DNA of 64,000 nucleotides, from assembly GCF_000344685.1 (NCBI RefSeq), contig NW_006920410.1:3211922-3275921 (forward strand), given 5' to 3'. Position 1 is the first letter of the stretch. Each line of letters begins with the position of its first letter. Positions 23,480 through 36,686 of the stretch are shown one piece after another. Position numbers and translations under genes: made by a program. Source of the stretch: Gloeophyllum trabeum ATCC 11539 (taxonomy: Eukaryota > Basidiomycota > Agaricomycetes > Gloeophyllales > Gloeophyllaceae). Under the pieces are notes generated by a model. The model made no database searches and was not told the DNA's origin. It worked only from the letters and a program-made list of their open reading frames with translations.

Positions 23480-26400
23480 ATGGCCTCTGCAGACATTCAG
23501 AAGTATCTTTCTCCCCCCAGCGGCCAGACAGCAGAGACAGCAGCCAGCCAATTTTTGGATGCACGATTCGCCACCTGGAGCGATGTGCAAGCGTCCGACG
23601 GTTTGGAAGACCTGGTCGAGCAGAGTCGCAGATTGAACGAGGAGTTGCAATCCCGAGTGCGTTGCATGATGACAAGGCTTTACGGTTCCGGTCTCAGTCA
23701 TTTGTCGTAGCTCAGCTCTCAGCTTCCGAGGCAAATATCCAGGAACGCATAGCTGAGACGCGGTCGTCGGCGGAAGCACAGTTGCATAAGGCGCAGGAAT
23801 TGTCACTGCTGCGACATTCTCTAGCGGATGAACTGTCGTACCTGTCCAATGAACTGGTGTCGTCGTTGTCAGACGAAGCTAAGCAACCTACCCTGCTGGA
23901 GGAGATTGAGACCCTCCATCGCAGTTTGAAGGAGGTCGAGACGGTCAAGAGCTACGTGCAAGTAGTCGAACGTGGTTTGCAGCTAAGGTACGCAGATGAG
24001 GCATGGTTCTGTACAACGCGCACATTTAAGGCAACGTGTCTCACCACACGTAGCGAGGCTGCAGTTCAGGACGTCACATCCACGCCTCCAAGCACGCCCG
24101 TATCTCGCTCGTCCCTGAAGAGATACGAGAAACTGCAGCAGTTCGTGGCCTCCATCTCCGACGCTTGCAACACCGCCGAAGACGGTGCTGGTCCTCAGAA
24201 GTTGCGTCTGGTGAGCTTCCTCGAGGCTATCCGAGAAAGCGCCTGGACTAGCATCAAAAGCGCTCTCTCCGAGTAAGCATCTATATGTAATCTCCGGCGA
24301 TACCGCTAGGACTGACCCCTTCCCCTCAGACCGCTTCTCTCTGCCGCCGAGACCTTGCGATGGCCTATGAAGGTCGATTATGCCTCCGCTAGCCAGAAGG
24401 ACAGAAACACATTCGAGGCCTCATTCCTCAGTCTCATAACCCTCCAGTCTATGTTTGTGATTATTCTATTTATCTCATTGCAAGAGGCTTATTCTTTATC
24501 TTCGTCCATCTGTAACGTCTGCACGACATGCCGGCATACAGCGGTGAGGAGTTACATCGCACATCTGCTCCCTCGACAAACCCGCAAGTGGGCCTATACC
24601 CGATGCAGGCGCTGGTACAGCCCGTATCTCTCCGATTCAAGTATCATTTTGAGGGATCCAGACAAACGAACAAGCTGGATAAGGTCAGTGTCCGCTTGGT
24701 GTCTGGTCACAGTGATGGCGTTTGACCAGTGAACACGTCCTACTTTCAAGCCCGAATGGTATTTCTCGCACGTACTCAATGTCATCACGGAGCAACGGGC
24801 CTTTATGGATACTGTCATCCAAAAACTTGTGGACTCTACGCCCTACAAGGGTGTAAACGCCTGGGTACGTCGCTCGTGTGTCCACTTTCTGCATCGTTCT
24901 AACATGCGAGCTGCATAGTGTGAATTAGTGCTACTTCTCCTCGCCTTGCCCACGCGGAAGATACTCAGGACAATGTCTGCTCTGCTGCCACATCCGTCCC
25001 TACTCGCCCACACGATATATCAAGCTTTGGCGTTCGATTCTGCGCTAAGAGAGGCGGGCTTCGGCCTTGCTCACACTACTGCCGGCAAAAGATTCCGAAA
25101 GCCACCGCTGCAGGGCGGCGAAAAAGCAGAGGATGATCATTGGCCGGGTGTGAGCGACGTCATTCTGGGACGAAGCGAGTGGTTCGAGGTGTGGTTGGAG
25201 GGCGAGCGGAAGTGTAAGTTACCCTTTCGCGTTTGCGTACGCAGCTTGACTCACGGACGGGTTCCCGTTAGTCGCGGAGGATCAGTACCACAATATCATA
25301 AGTGCCTCTGACGCCTGGTTGATCTCGGATGACGACGCGGACGAAGATGGGCGGATAGAACGGTCTCTGCGGCCGACCATATCCGCTAGAAGGGTCAAAG
25401 CCTTGATAGAGCAAGTTACTGGTATGTCAACAAATACGCATATTCTAGTCCTGTTGGCTTACACTATTCTAGATCGATATGCACCTCTACCGTCGTACAA
25501 CCACCGGTTCTCCTTCCTCACGACTATCCAGCTCCCGCTGCTGTCGGCCTATCATTCTCGAATAGCTGCTTCCCTAGACGCATTCGAGACCCTGTCCTCC
25601 GCGTTCGTGCGCGCCGTTCCTGGGGCCATGACCGTCGGCGGTGGGAGCACGGAAGCGGGCGTGAAAATTGGCGACACTAGGAGACTAGCTGACGGGGTAA
25701 GGGGTACGGTAAGCCTTGTGAAGGCCTTCATCAGCGCCAGATTCGTAGAGAAGACTATGGTGGACTGGGGTGAAGACACGGTAAGAACTCCCCAGTCTCT
25801 GTATTCCGGTGATCTGATGCCTGCGTCATGAACAGTTGTTCCTGGAGCTGTGGACAGAGATTAACCGACAAGAGCCTCTTCGCAATAGCGCGAAGTTGAA
25901 TCCTCTGTTGCCGGCTGTCGAATATAGACCTACGGATGTGCCAGAAGGGACTATCTACGATGAGCTGGTTGCACAGTATCGGAGGTTATCGGCCAGGGCC
26001 GAGGATATGATTGCTCAGCAGGTATACGGCGAAGTCGAGGGTGGACTCCGGCCTCACTGGGGAATGCTCTCTTCGTAAGTAGTAAATTCGCATGGGTACC
26101 CACTGTTCCAATCTCAATTGATTTCTTATAGACCTGATCCCGCCATGGAGGGGTCAGACGACCTCGCTATTGCTCCGACTATTCTCGGCCCGGTTGCGCT
26201 GCTGTCCTCTCACCTCACGTTCCTCCAATCGTCACTCCCAGAGATCACCTTCACCGTGCTCTACCGGCGCATTGCTGCCAGACTCTGCACCCATATCCTA
26301 CACCGTGCGGTGCTCTATCGCGGGCGTAGGCGGCTGACGCTGAGAGAGGGCAGAGCTGTCCAGAGGGAATGTGAATTATGGGTCGACACCTGTCAGATGG

Positions 26401-26639
26401 CCTTCGGGAGCACGAGTATCGGCCGCCCTCGGGTCGAGGCGCCGTGGAGGAAACTGATCATGGCCGCACGGCTGTTGGGCGCGGAAGGAGAGCGGTGGGA
26501 GCAGGTCGTCGACGCTACTTTTGGCACCAAGGGGACCGCGGATTGGGAAGATGTCATGACCGATGCCGTTGGCTATTGCGAGCTTGGGCGAGACGAGGTG
26601 ATGCAGATCTTGCGAATGAGAGAAGATTTTGCGCAGTAG
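23480..26639 (+). CDS. RINT1/Tip20-family subunit of the Dsl1/NRZ ER tethering complex
   Basis: Eleven exons: 23480-23656, 23716-23987, 24054-24272, 24330-24452, 24542-24683, 24751-24864, 24919-25213, 25272-25421, 25473-25780, 25836-26074, 26132-26639; 2547 nt, 848 aa. A heptad-rich N-terminus (LNEELQSRLSASEANIQERI) precedes the RINT1_TIP20 region: EELHRTSAP, LYPMQALVQPVSLRFKYHFE, PEWYFSHVLNVITEQRAFMD, AWCELVLLLLALPTRKIL and SASDAWLISDDDADED. In other eukaryotes this protein works with Sec39/NAG and Dsl1/ZW10 and ER SNAREs to capture Golgi-derived COPI vesicles, and affects checkpoint and autophagy. The length is typical. The long intron 24453-24541 (89 nt) has an alternative acceptor 10 nt downstream that would shift frame; the one chosen restores SIGEELHRT. 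Confidence 0.92.
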
Positions 26640-26874
26640 TTGGGGTTGTTCTCAAGGTTTGTAATTCATGAGCTTTATGTCCCTCGGGTTACCTTGCTTG
26701 CCATAGTTTACGGTCGAGCACCGGACATTGATATTCGATTTGTATTCGATCTATTAATGGATACAGGGGTGCGGGGATATAGTACAGGACCACAAGTCGG
26801 ACCCAAATAACAATACAGAATCCAAGAAAGCAGAGATCACAGACACAGGGACAGAAACCATCATGCATCAGGGT

Positions 26875-29633
<2,759 letters not shown>

Positions 29634-32084
29634 GGCGTCGAGTGGTGGTGGTAGAATCGGTAGTCGCGTCCTGAAAATGCAATTAGGGCTCGACGCGTCT
29701 GTGCACGCGAATGGGCCTGCCCTAAACCTTTCCACGGTATGAGACCACGGCACTGGCACCCTCTCCCGCCACCCGTCTGCAGAATTCAGGATGCTAGCTG
29801 CTGACTATCTGTGTGCAAATATTATGTGCGTATCTCCATTGCAACTTCCCTATAAAATGATTGCAGGGCAGCTGGAAACTATGGATGTCTTTACCAGTTC
29901 AAGTGAAGTCTTCCGACTCACCTTCGACACCTTCGATGCGGCAACACTAGATTTTTACCTGACTATTCATACGCTCGACGCTAGTCAGTTTGGAACATGC
30001 TATTGTCCCGTCTTCCGTACCTTTGGTCCCCTGTGCTTGCTTCCCTAGTCTCTCAAACTGTCAAGCAAGGGCAGCCGCCGGTTTCCAGGGTATCTCAGGA
30101 TGCCACTTCCTTTCTGCACACTTGAAGGCGCCTTTACCGCATCCAATGACTCTGTCGTTCACTGACGAACGTGCGAGAGAATCATTCGGCCTTTTCCTGA
30201 GAAGTCTTTCTCGCTCCGCGGAACTAAACAAGGCTCTGTATCAAACTTGGTCCCCGATTCAAGTGGGTGGATCAAGGATAAATTCTGGGTCGCGCGACAT
30301 CCCTGCCCTGTGACGCGGGTGGACATAGTTTGACGAGAATCTACGTCCGAATCAGGTGCAGTATACCGTTCCAGTCTTCAGTCATGCAACTTTACAACGG
30401 ACCACATCTGTCATGACATAAAGTATCCTCAGGGCGGCGCTGGCTTGCCGCCCGTGCGTACAAGTCTGATATAGTGCGCGGCTTCCTGCGTGGTCTCTCC
30501 GAGCATTTAAAACAGGGCTGCGCTGACAGGTGAGTCAGATGGCAGTCACTCGGGTTTGTAAGCCGTCTCTTAAATATGACGCGCAGTTATGTGGCATTCC
30601 TCAACATTGCATGCGGCTCGGTGGGTATCAACGCCACCGCATCGGATCCTCTTTCGAACCGGCCAAATATACATGGAGACCTCCCTCGACTTGATCGGGA
30701 CTTGTCCGTGTGTTCATGAATAGCACTGTCTTCTCTGCGTCCTAACTCGTCGCGACTAACGAGGCGCTCGCGCTCCACGCAATTAATCAAGCTGCCTTCC
30801 TTCCTACACCCCATCGCACTTCTTTCTGGACCATGTATGACGGCAGCATCTCGGCGATACTTGTGTCATATGAAGTCAGATAGCCTGCCCGTGAATCCTG
30901 CCCCCCTGGCGACGGTGTGCTTGCTTAGCATGCGACCGCGCTTGGTCCGGTTCATCCTTGGGACAATTTGTCTTGTGTCCAATGGTGAAGCAGGCACCCT
31001 GCGACTCTTGGATAGGATGACCTGAATGCCTGAGACTGCAGCGGTTCTCGCCGAGTTCAAACCCTAATGAGAAGAGCTGATTGGGCACATCCTGCATTCT
31101 TGTCATCGCCGTGGCGCCTGTCTAGTGCATAGGAACTTCATAACTTAAGGTAGGTTCACGACATTGCGAGTGGGATGATTGGGTGTCGGCGTAACATTGC
31201 TTCTAGTTGCCTAGCATTCTCCGACCATACAGAAGGCTTTAGTATGCTAGTACTTAATACTCCCCCTATTGGTCTGTCTCGCACAACCATTCATTGGCCT
31301 TTATTTGGAATCAGCGTTACAATTTTCAGTTCGCAGTGCTCGCAGAGTCCGTCCGACGCGGACGCAGTGGCAGACAGCCCCTGTACGTGCCTGAGGGACC
31401 TGATGAATCAACACAGTGGATACAGAGTCCCGACCTACCAGGAATGACAGCCTCACAGCTCCAAAAGGCTCTGCTAAGTGCGATCTACGCGACAGTTAGT
31501 GCGGCAGGTCTCCACGAGGAGGGACCAGCAGGCACAAGAAGCAAGGGTGTTTTGTCGAAGCACTTCCATAGATCTATGAAGTTGATCTCGTTTGCCACAA
31601 AGCGAAGATCAGGATGGACTGATATCAGCCCACAACCACCAAAGGAATTCTAGAGAACGAACAAGTCCTGAGACTTCCGTGCAGGTGGTGATACATTGAC
31701 TCGAAGGTATAAGAATGACTACTGACTACTCACAACACGGATACTGATAACAACTGAAAATAAGCCTGCACCTGTACACCGATACTAAGATTGGACGAGC
31801 CATAAAAGTAGTTATATGGATGTAAGGGGAGCCTAGAGTGGGTCGGGAAGCAGTTTTGAAAGAATGTACGAGGGTCATGACACCTCTGCGTTCTCCCTAA
31901 AGAGATCGCGATGGAGCGGTAGCGATGACGATGAAGACGGCTACCTGGGGGTGCAGGAGGGGAGACGAGTCCGGTTGACATTGGTATAGTGGACAGTCCT
32001 TACTGAATAAATGTCATGGTCAGAAAGGAGTGCAGGGCAGAAGTGTATACACTCACAAAGGCATCGCAGTCCATCGTTAACACA
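29634..32084. other. Gene-poor stretch, no convincing gene
   Basis: About 2.4 kb between MCM3 and the secreted repeat gene. Plus-strand open frames at 29791-30048 and 31294-31653 have passable composition (the latter includes GMTASQLQKALLSAIYATVS) but no domain I recognise and no supported exon structure. They may be remnants of genes or chance. The first 150 bp hold the MCM3 promoter. Confidence 0.4.
29693..29698. promoter_or_regulatory. MCB-like box (ACGCGT) upstream of MCM3
   Basis: A palindromic ACGCGT 60 bp before the MCM3 ATG, with a second CACGCGA just beyond (about 29704). Fungal MCM genes are commonly driven at G1/S by MBF-type factors that read this site. The hexamer occurs by chance about once in 4 kb, so position and gene function are the only support. 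Confidence 0.45.
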
Positions 32085-32606
32085 CTACCAGTCACTACCG
32101 GGCTCACGCTTCCAGTCGGACCCTCTCTTCCAGTCGCTGCCAGGCTCAGCCTCCCGCTTCCAGTCAGATCCGCGCTTCCAGTCGGATCCTCCCCGCTTCC
32201 AGTCGGATCCTCCCCGCTTCCAGTCGCTGCCAGGCTCAGGCTCGCGCTTCCAGTCGGATCCGCGCTTCCAGTCAGAGCCACGCTGAGGCTCGCGTCTCCA
32301 ATCAGTGCCAGGCTCAGGCTCGCGCTTCCAGTCCGACCCGCGTTTCCAGTCGCTGCCAGGCTCAGGCTCGCGTTTCCAGTCACTACCGCCGCGCTTCACA
32401 TCCTAGAGCAGAGATAAGAAACGTGACGATTGAATATGCAAGTAATTTACACTCACAATTGCAGCAGCCGGAGCAGCCTCTGGCGTCTGGATCTATGGGT
32501 CAGTACGGAAGCATAACAGCAGAGATCGCGTATGACATACGGGTAGGGCAGTGGATAAGACGGCGCCGATGAGGAGAAGGATTGCTAAGTAGAACTTTGA
32601 AAACAT
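32085..32606 (-). CDS. Secreted Kex2-processed repeat protein releasing SDW-ending peptides
   Basis: Three exons on the minus strand: 32606-32541, 32492-32457, 32402-32085; 420 nt, 139 aa. Exon 1 is a signal peptide (MFSKFYLAILLLIGAVLSTA). Exon 2 encodes a short Ala/Pro-rich pro-segment (IQTPEAAPAAAI). Exon 3 is thirteen units, each preceded by KR (once RR) and ending in SDW (once TDW): cores are GSDW, GGSDW, EPGSDW, EPEPGSDW, EAEPGSDW and one EPQRGSDW. The last unit ends at W followed directly by the stop, showing that Trp is the true C-terminus. Kex2 would cut after KR in the Golgi, a Kex1-type carboxypeptidase would remove KR, and X-Pro/X-Ala dipeptidyl aminopeptidase could trim the EP/EA spacers, as for yeast alpha-factor. 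No Cys and no CAAX box. Fungal Kex2-processed repeat proteins are a known class; this SDW family is one I do not recognise, and its role (signal, surface peptide, RiPP precursor) is open. A TTTAAAT box lies about 55 nt upstream. Confidence 0.82.
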
Positions 32607-35600
32607 GGCGACGGGTTGCCGAAGGGATAGGATGAAAGGAAGGACGAGGGTAGGGCAAATTTAAATGAGCCGAGGGTGGAGATAGATGAGAGAGCACCTG
32701 CCGCACGTCCCGCAAGGTTGGGTCCCTTGCCGGCTAATTGCCGGTCACGTGCACCGGAGCCTGTTGTGCGCGATCGGCTCGGTGCAATTCTCCCAGATGC
32801 ACACCATCATAAGCTTTTTCTTTGCCATACGCCGTGCCACCATTCCTCTGACATTCCGTCAGGGCTGCCCACTTGGTTGTTTTGTCTAAGCCTTCAATCG
32901 CGCACTCCTTCTGACAGAAACATATCGTTCGTCTTGTTCCTCGACGGACCCGCCCTTGTCTCAGGGCAATTTTGACGTAGTCATGCGGGTGCACCAGGTG
33001 CTGAGTGCCAGCAGCATCATAGATCTTATCGAGCAATCTTTGCTATCGGCCGTGCACCTGTTGCGAGCCATGACTTGCCCGTATTTATAGCCAATGCTTT
33101 ACTTATGACGCGTGTGGGTCTGCTGTCGTGAGTCCTCACTCGCTGTCCACTCAACCAGACAAAGAATTCCATGAAATGGGTATGTTTACGTTCATATATC
33201 TACGCCCGGAAGGACATTTGCACAGTGACCAAGCGGATTGCGGGATCACCTCCGCGGTGGCGAAATGATACATTCCCTGGATCAGATCCAGTCGATTTGA
33301 TTTGCGCACAAAAGTGAGCCGATAAGCGACCGCCCCCGGCGGTACCTCGCCCGATGCCCGTCACGGCGCACCCAATAATTGCACGTCCACGGGTGCAACG
33401 CTTTCCAAAGAGTCCTTTATCTGGTGTGGGTGTTGTGAGAGAGAGTCGCTCGCGGTTGCTGACGCTTCTTCTGTCTTTCGAACTGTGCCTCAGATGCTTA
33501 GCTACCTCCCTGACTTGTCCGTGACACCGTCGAGCCTTGGGAGTGACAGCGGCACGCTCACGAACAGTCATCCACGAAGTTGAAGAACCGAACAACTATT
33601 GCGGAACGTTTCTGAGCACATTGCAGCGAAGATCTGCAAAGTCTTTTGGAAGCAACCGCCCGTCTATTGTGAGCACCTGAGACAGCGACTTGACGTTTCC
33701 GGCGGTAGACCTCTGTCGGGAACTCGGACTTGTATTCGCCTTTCAAACCTTGACATTCGGCAGGGTCCTGAGAGAGGTAAATGGGGATAGCGCGTCCTAC
33801 GGTCGTCGTTGATACTGTATTCGTGGATCTAGATATAACCCATTCTGCAAGGGCCTTACCTCCAGAATGCAGGATTGCATCTCGAAATGAAAGAAACGTG
33901 GGGTCCTTAAGGCACACCCACCCGAAGTCTATCCTGGTGCCTGTAAGCCACCACCTCAGCAGTCTTATCAGCATTCGAGGGGAGCAAAACTTAGTTTGAC
34001 TTCTTGAGTGAGTGCACGCTCCATGCTTCTCAGGCTCTCGTGGAGAGATTCCCCGCATGAGTTTGTCAGTCATGATTTCTGTTTATAGAGAGGGACTGAA
34101 ATGACACGGGAAGATCCCAGACGCACGTCGGCCGCAAGTGCTGCGAGTGTCGAATACCGGTTCATGTCCGTCAGTAATCATATGGGGGACATCGGCGAAG
34201 CGTTGTCGCACCAGATTGCAGCTCTGATTGCGAATCTCGCAGATGAATGATATGATGCTAGGGAGGACATTCTGAACATCGAACGGAGCAGGAGAGCAGA
34301 TGCGAGGGGCTGTCACACTTCTTACCGGCTCTAAGTCTGCTTTCTCCTGGACGGACGGCAGCTCAAGATGTCACTCACCTCTTCTTCCGGGAGCCATGCT
34401 TTCTGGCGCCGGCAGGGAACCCGTCAGTGAGAAGCCACCCGTCAATCCCACCCTTGAAACGGGAAGTCTATAGGTACAATCGGAGCACCAGGCCAAGTGA
34501 AGTAATGGTGCGTTTATTCTTGACTCGTGAGTGAAGATAGCTGGGTGCCATTCCGAAAACACGATTCGCTTTAGGTACAGGACCTGCAAATCAGAAATCC
34601 AGAATCAGGCTTCCCGGCCAATGTTAGAATGCTTGTTGATTTGCAGTTTGATCACGGCGGCTTGCGTGCGAAATACGCCGTAATGCTCAAGGCTCGCGAT
34701 CCGTTGGGACGGGGTTCTTGCTGGTGTTTCCAGGCACAGGTCGTGCACTCTGGCGTTGAGTGCTCACCAGGTCTTCGTGGCGCCCGACATCGCCGAAGAA
34801 ATCGCAAAATACCGGATAGGCCTTCCATTGGCTGCTTCGAGTCGGTAATCGGTTTACTTACTTAGACTCCGGCATTTATCTGGAAGAAGACATTCTGTCA
34901 TGGGCATCGGCCGGGCATGAGATGGTCTCGCAACAGATGGACCGCATGTGGCAGATGACAGGCGTCGCGTTGGCGGATTATCATGCCCGTCAAGTGTTCA
35001 TGTCGGTACTTGTCAGCGGGCCATATGCTAAAACTGTATGCTTAGCTCGGTGCTAGAATACCAACATAATCTATGACCTCGGTGGTGAGCTCATAGCATG
35101 TCTCGCGCTTCGCTATAAGTGATCAGAAGTCACAGCATACCATACCGCACAGAGCCTAACGCACCGGCATACCCGACCCCGAGGTGGGCATGCTGGCGCA
35201 CAATTGACGCACTCTCCGAGTCTGCTGCCAGTGCCCGCCACTCCGTTTTGTAACTCAGTACTCAGCGGCTACCAATAGACCATGAAGGGACGAGCCTCCG
35301 AGCATGTATAGGGGCGGTGATACCGGAGCGGCCGTATGTCATGATCAGTACATGGCGACGAGCGTAATGTGGCGTTTGGCCGGAAAGCATTCGCTTGAAA
35401 TCACAAGGAATTAGCGTTGTGAATGCAGACCGGAGTGTTCATGGCGCCGTTCTTCCTCCCAAGCGGGACCGACCATCTGGAGGACACGTCTCCGATGGGC
35501 GTGGGACAGCGGAGGTAAACGGTTCTGTCCGACAAGTTCATGCAAGTGCAGCACCCGCGCAGACTCCTCACTCGCCGCTAAATTCCACCGCTGACGCGAG

Positions 35601-36686
35601 GCATACCGCTCTTGCTACAGTTGTTGCCGGCGCCCAGAGTCCGGTGGAACAGTGTATTTTCTCCTATGCAAGGATCTGGTTCAACTGGATCCGTGGCCAG
35701 CGTCCTGGCGAAGTTGGTACCGATCATCAATTACTTCTCCCATTCTTCGCGAGCTTGCGAAACCCATGAGCGGTTATGATATGAGGGGTTGCCCTGGTGA
35801 AGGCAAGATTTGCAGGCTCGGATGGATCTTACAATACCAGGGCTCACAACTAGCCCGCAAGTCTCAAGCCGCTGGACAACTAGCAAGGCATGAGATATCC
35901 ATATTCTCGTCTCTTGTCACCAGCACATGTCCCGGGACTCATTGTACAGGCTGGGGCCGGATAGCTACAGTGAAAGCTTCCGGACCTATCTGTCCCGCCG
36001 TCACGCCCTGAATCCATGTGTAATTATGCTGTCGTGCAAGGGCGGTACGTCAGTCAGTTAGTGTCTGAACCGTACCTCAGGAGAATCTGGTCCACTTTAT
36101 CGCTTCTAGCATGGCCTGGGAGATTGGTGTGCGAGGGTTCACTCGGGCTGACCTGAGTACTGGAGAGCAAGAAGCAACCGAGTCGGGCAGCTCTCAATAA
36201 TCTTTTCCTTCTACCCGAAACAACTGACCAGAAGTTGCCCCCTTACCATTCCTTGATCGTGCACTTAAGCTGATTTTCTGTCAAGATATCCTTCCTCCGC
36301 CGATCTGACTTGATCATACTTTAACGTTGCGGAATATCCCCGGTATCTGCAGGATCGTCGCAGCATATCTCAAGCTCTCGCTTCCGTATCTGTATCGCAG
36401 TGGAATCGATCCAACCTGACTGTCCTTGCTGTCCTTGATATTAACGGCACGAGATATGCATTATCACTGGAATGAAAGACATCCACAGGCCTATCGATAG
36501 TATTATGCCGCAAGGGCGCAATATTCGCCTGGCTGCAAAGCATTCCCGCTATGATCCCCAAATCAACACGTCAATGCCGTCCTCAGATGACGGTTGCATG
36601 AGCAGGTGACATCGATTTTATCAAAGACCACAACCTAGAACAAATTTATCACCATTCGACGCGTCCTCAAGAACCCCCAAGCAGGA
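32607..36686. other. Gene-poor 4 kb with coding-like fragments
   Basis: No complete gene could be built. Some plus-strand pieces read like protein: 34101-34250 gives MTREDPRRTSAASAASVEYR and then an amphipathic ALSHQIAALIANLADE before a stop, and about 34870-35040 gives EEDILSWASAGHEMVSQQMD onward. Their frames cannot be joined by clear splice sites, so they may belong to a decayed gene or transposon. Minus-strand open frame 33558-34073 has no recognisable feature. No DUF3328/UstYa-type HxxHC motif was seen next to the repeat-peptide gene. Confidence 0.4.

Noticed and set aside
29791..30313. Possible plus-strand gene divergent from MCM3
   Set aside because: The open frames cannot be linked by splice sites in compatible phase and no domain is visible.
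32100..32400. Tandem repeats considered as a CRISPR-like or satellite array
   Set aside because: The repeat is in frame, preserves codons for KR and SDW, and the organism is a eukaryote.
32011..32417. Plus-strand frames over the SDW repeat array
   Set aside because: Antisense of the repeat; lack of signal peptide and of splice structure, while the minus strand has both.
32085..32606. Repeat protein as a basidiomycete mating pheromone
   Set aside because: Those precursors end in a CAAX box and have no signal peptide; no pheromone receptor or homeodomain gene is in the window.
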